Of a stretch of DNA of 64,000 nt, positions 60,994-64,000 are shown piece by piece. The stretch's first letter is position 1. Every line of letters begins with the position of its first letter. The position numbers were made by a program, and so were the translations under genes. The DNA lies in assembly GCA_002345675.1 (NCBI GenBank), contig DDWL01000016.1, positions 1 to 64,000 of the forward strand. Direction: 5' to 3'. The notes under the pieces are model-generated. The model was not told the DNA's origin and did not search any database. It saw nothing but the letters and a program-made list of their open reading frames with translations. Origin of the DNA: Bacteroidales bacterium UBA2287. Lineage in GTDB: Bacteria; Bacteroidota; Bacteroidia; Bacteroidales; Tenuifilaceae.

Positions 60994-61911
60994 CTATTTC
61001 CTAATACTAATCGTCAGCCCATCCTCGGCAAGGTAGGTTTCGGGGAAAATTGTACGGGCTTCGTTTAGGAGAACCTCGGGGTGCTTGTAGCGCGACGAAA
61101 AGTGGCCAATAATTAGTTTGCCAACTCCTGCTTTTGCAGCAATTTTTGCAGCCTGAAGGGCTGTTGAATGACCGGTAGCTTTTGCCAGCTGCGCCAAGCT
61201 ATGTGCAAAGGTAGCCTCGTGGTAAAGTACATCAATATTTTTAACGCTTTCGGCTACCGATTCGGAGTACATTGTATCGGAGCAGTAAGCATATGATACT
61301 GGCTTTGCTGCCTCTGCTGTTAAATTACTATTTGGAATTACCTCGCCACTTGGCAGAGTTAAGTCGGCTCCCTTTTTAATTAGAACTATATCCTTAAATG
61401 AAATCGTATATTTTTCGATTAGTTCCTTTTTTATATTCAACTCTTTAGGTTGTTCCCTAAAAATAAAACCCGTTGATGGTATGCGATGCTTTAACGGAAA
61501 CGCTTCTACCTCAATTTTGGAGTCGGTAAATATTACTCCACGTTCACGGGTTTTTAGAATATTAAAGTTAATGGGAAAGCTAATTTCGTTTGCAAAAAAA
61601 TTCAGGTTGAATTTTAAAACAGGCTCAAACGCAGCATGAGCATAAATGTTTAACTCATTTTTTCGACCTAAAAGGTTAAGGGTTGAAATTAAGCCGAATA
61701 TTCCAAGCGTATGATCGCCATGAACATGCGAAATAAATATGCTATCGACTCGAGACAACTTTTGCTTAAACCTACGAAGTTGCACTTGAGTTCCCTCACC
61801 ACAGTCGATTAAAAACAACCGCTCATGCGCGTTAAGCACATGAGCGGAGGGAAATCGTGTAGAAGTTGGCAGCGCGCTGCTACTTCCTAAAATTGTAACT
61901 GTAAAGGGCAC
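60994..61911 (-). CDS. rnz: Ribonuclease Z
   Basis: The 305-residue metallo-beta-lactamase fold enzyme removes 3' trailers from tRNA precursors. The zinc motif ISHVHGDHTLG, the acidic DCGEGTQVQLRRF opening, the SYAYCSDTMYS segment with the bridging Asp, HEATFAHSL, and the final IGHFSSRYKH motif are all present. The start is GTG, 2 bp after the STAS gene stop, so it is co-transcribed with it. Confidence 0.95.
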   Translation of the reverse strand: MPFTVTILGSSSALPTSTRFPSAHVLNAHERLFLIDCGEGTQVQLRRFKQKLSRVDSIFISHVHGDHTLGIFGLISTLNLLGRKNELNIYAHAAFEPVLKFNLNFFANEISFPINFNILKTRERGVIFTDSKIEVEAFPLKHRIPSTGFIFREQPKELNIKKELIEKYTISFKDIVLIKKGADLTLPSGEVIPNSNLTAEAAKPVSYAYCSDTMYSESVAESVKNIDVLYHEATFAHSLAQLAKATGHSTALQAAKIAAKAGVGKLIIGHFSSRYKHPEVLLNEARTIFPETYLAEDGLTISIRK

Positions 61912-61913
61912 TA

Positions 61914-62270
61914 CTATTTATCACTTTCGGCCTTACGAATCATTTCAACAGCTTCGTTTTTGCTGTAAGCAATGCTGAGAACTGTGTCGAGTTGCGATAT
62001 TGTAATAAGCCTCTCAACGGCATCGGTTAAGCCAGTGAGAACAAAAGCACCATTGGCATTTTTGCATAACCTGTTAGCAACAAGGATAGCACTTAGGCCG
62101 GAGGAATCGCAGTAACGGCATGAGCTAAGATCGAGAATGATATTACGTTCGCCGTTACCAGAAATAAGAACTAGCTCCGATTTAAGTGAAGGGGCAATAT
62201 TGGTGTCCAATTTTTCCTCTAAAACTTCTATCAAAGTATAGTTTTCCAGCTTATCAATTTTAAATTCCAT
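61914..62270 (-). CDS. STAS-domain anti-sigma factor antagonist
   Basis: The 118-residue single STAS domain has the SpoIIAA-like core NIILDLSSCRYCDSSGLSAILVANRLCKN, with the phosphorylatable Ser in CDSSGLS. An N-terminal YTLIEVLEEKLDTNIAPSLKSEL precedes it. It would be regulated by an RsbW-type kinase; one such kinase lies far away at 16337, and whether the two interact is unknown. It lies 45 bp after rpsA and 2 bp before rnz. Confidence 0.92.
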   Translation of the reverse strand: MEFKIDKLENYTLIEVLEEKLDTNIAPSLKSELVLISGNGERNIILDLSSCRYCDSSGLSAILVANRLCKNANGAFVLTGLTDAVERLITISQLDTVLSIAYSKNEAVEMIRKAESDK

Positions 62271-62315
62271 CGCTATCAGGTTTAAAAATTAGTAATATAT
62301 AGTTCAATTTCCGCC

Positions 62316-64000
62316 TTAATCAGCGCTCTCTTTTTTCTTACTCTTTTGATTATCTTCGAGTTCAGTTTTAAGAGCAGCCAATTCGGATATGTCCCCTAAG
62401 GTAGTCTTTTCTAAATTAGCTTTCAACTTTTTTACAGCTTTTTGTGTAGTATTTTCCTTAGTTTTTTTCTCGGCTTTGTCGTCCGACTTGCGAACATCCT
62501 CGAAAACTCTACTATGCGAAAGGATAATACGTTTAGCTGCCTTGTTGAATTCGATAACCTTAAACTCAAGTTTTTCGTCAACTTTACCGTTCGATCCGTC
62601 TTCTTTTACTAAATGTTTTGGGGTAACAAAACCTTCAACACCGTAAGGAAGAGCAACTACAGCACCTTTATCGAACACGTCGATAATAGTACCTTCGTGA
62701 ACAGAATCAACAGTAAATAGGGTTTCGAAAACATCCCAAGGATTTTCCTCGAGTTGCTTGTGGCCTAAACTTAACCTGCGGTTATCTTTATCGATTTCGA
62801 GAACGGTAACATCGATATCGGCACCAACGGTGGTAAATTCGGCGGGGTGTTTGATTTTCTTAGTCCAACTAAGGTCCGAAATATGAATTAAACCGTCAAC
62901 TCCCTCTTCAATTTCAACAAATACGCCGAATGAAGTGAAGTTGCGAACTTTTGCGCTGTGGCGCGAACCAATTGGGTACTTAGCATCGATACTGCTCCAT
63001 GGATCGGTTTTAAGCTGTTTAATGCCTAACGACATTTTTCGCTCGTCGCGATCGAGGGTTAAAATTTGAGCGTCAACAATATCGCCTACTTTTAAGAATT
63101 CCTGAGCGCTACGAAGATGCTGGCTCCACGACATTTCGGAAACGTGAATTAGGCCCTCAACTCCGGGTGCTATTTCGATAAATGCGCCATAATCGGCAAT
63201 AACTACAACTTTACCTTTAGCTACATCGCCAACCTTAAGGTTAGTGTCGAGCGAATCCCAAGGATGTGAGGTAAGCTGTTTAAGACCAAGGGCGATACGC
63301 TTTTTAGCATCGTCGAAATCGAGAATAACAACGTTCAATTTCTGATCGAGTTGAACGATTTCCTCGGGATGAGAAACGCGCCCCCATGAAAGGTCGGTAA
63401 TATGGATAAGGCCATCAACTCCGCCAAGGTCGATAAACACACCGTAGCTGGTAATGTTTTTAACAGTTCCCTCAAGAACTTGACCTTTTTCGAGTTTGGC
63501 AATAATGTCTTTTTTCTGCTGCTCGAGTTCTGCTTCGATAAGCGCTTTGTGCGAAACCACAACGTTTTTGTACTCTTGGTTAATTTTAACCACCTTGAAC
63601 TCCATGGTTTTACCAACGTACATATCGTAGTCGCGAATAGGTTTAACATCGATTTGCGAACCAGGAAGGAATGCTTCGATGCCAAATACATCGACAATCA
63701 TACCGCCTTTGGTACGGCACTTAATGTAACCCTTAATAATTTCGTCTTTCTCGAGAGCTTGGTTAACCCTATCCCACGAGCGTAGTGCACGAGCCTTTTT
63801 GTGCGAAAGCACAAGTTGACCCTTTTTGTCTTCTTGGGTTTCAACGTAAACTTCAACTACATCGCCATTTTTAAGATCGGGATTGTAGCGGAACTCGTTT
63901 AAGCTAATAACACCTTCAGATTTGAAGCCGATGTTGATAACAACTTCGCGCTTGTTCATTGAAATAACTGTACCGTCAACAACTTCACCTTCGCCAACCG
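62316..64000 (-). CDS. rpsA: 30S ribosomal protein S1, 5'-truncated by the window edge
   Basis: The reading frame stays open to the window end: before the Met at 63959 it continues as VGEGEVVDGTVIS, the start of the first S1 fold, so the true start lies beyond 64000. At least six S1 RNA-binding domains follow. Repeated signatures are GVDGLIHITDLSWGRVSHPEE, GVEGLIHVSEMSWSQ, GVDGLIHISDLSWTKKIKHP and DKDNRRLSLGHKQLEENPW. A Lys/Glu-rich tail of about 70 residues ends KKKESAD. S1 binds mRNA on the 30S subunit and supports initiation on leaders with weak Shine-Dalgarno sites. Confidence 0.96.
   Translation of the reverse strand, partial: VGEGEVVDGTVISMNKREVVINIGFKSEGVISLNEFRYNPDLKNGDVVEVYVETQEDKKGQLVLSHKKARALRSWDRVNQALEKDEIIKGYIKCRTKGGMIVDVFGIEAFLPGSQIDVKPIRDYDMYVGKTMEFKVVKINQEYKNVVVSHKALIEAELEQQKKDIIAKLEKGQVLEGTVKNITSYGVFIDLGGVDGLIHITDLSWGRVSHPEEIVQLDQKLNVVILDFDDAKKRIALGLKQLTSHPWDSLDTNLKVGDVAKGKVVVIADYGAFIEIAPGVEGLIHVSEMSWSQHLRSAQEFLKVGDIVDAQILTLDRDERKMSLGIKQLKTDPWSSIDAKYPIGSRHSAKVRNFTSFGVFVEIEEGVDGLIHISDLSWTKKIKHPAEFTTVGADIDVTVLEIDKDNRRLSLGHKQLEENPWDVFETLFTVDSVHEGTIIDVFDKGAVVALPYGVEGFVTPKHLVKEDGSNGKVDEKLEFKVIEFNKAAKRIILSHSRVFEDVRKSDDKAEKKTKENTTQKAVKKLKANLEKTTLGDISELAALKTELEDNQKSKKKESAD

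Noticed and set aside
61914..62270. Assigning the STAS protein as partner of the RsbW-like protein at 16337
   Set aside because: The genes are 45 kb apart, and the genome probably has several such proteins; there is no sequence evidence for pairing.

Overview
The window looks like the chromosome of an anaerobic member of the Bacteroidota, most likely order Bacteroidales or Marinilabiliales. The evidence is type IX secretion (T9SS) C-terminal domains, promoters of the TTTG-N19-TAnnTTTG type, mostly weak ribosome binding sites, family choices such as an S9 dipeptidyl peptidase, SiaB/SiaC and an ABCG-type transporter with extra domains, and a trimeric-type [FeFe] hydrogenase. No rRNA, tRNA or CRISPR array was seen. 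The genus cannot be named from sequence reading alone.

Layout. Positions 1-8400 hold repeat-rich DNA and three secreted, adhesin-like proteins on the minus strand; two of them end in the same eight residues, GTTGIIAL. Positions 8419-17114 form one continuous hydrogen-metabolism block: hydC, hydA, hydB and a 2Fe-2S partner. Upstream of them is a probable redox or H2 sensing set: two DRTGG proteins, an RsbW-like kinase, a hydrogenase-like iron-sulfur protein, a PHP phosphoesterase and a second GHKL ATPase. Positions 17465-23307 hold a lipoprotein isoaspartyl peptidase and a MarR-controlled lipid or hydrophobic-substrate export operon (RND transporter, LolA-like protein, outer-membrane barrel). 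Two matching candidate MarR operators are visible there. Positions 23501-29761 are a complete seven-gene Mrp Na+/H+ antiporter operon whose MnhG carries an unusual C-terminal helical extension.

Positions 29951-34077 (plus strand) hold a PLP-dependent sulfur amino acid lyase, a monofunctional transglycosylase and a TPR protein. Positions 34080-36050 are an AT-rich insert with two small paired genes bounded by a 12-bp inverted repeat, and an AAA/DUF4143 ATPase. Next come a MATE exporter, an S9 peptidase and a sodium/solute symporter. An operon of a lipoprotein, a secreted protein and a large ABC transporter then converges on a SiaC/SiaB pair. Positions 47507-53657 are housekeeping genes: an RNA methyltransferase, a DEAD-box helicase, an S41 protease and guaA. 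Positions 54193-60547 are two large T9SS-exported proteases. Positions 60994-64000 are rnz, a STAS protein and the 5'-truncated gene for ribosomal protein S1.

Across the window, intergenic DNA is rich in small mobile or palindromic elements and in short-period (7-, 8- and 14-bp) degenerate repeats. The clearest element is a 242-bp TIR element inserted exactly at the stop codon of a secreted protease; a paralogous empty site lies nearby.
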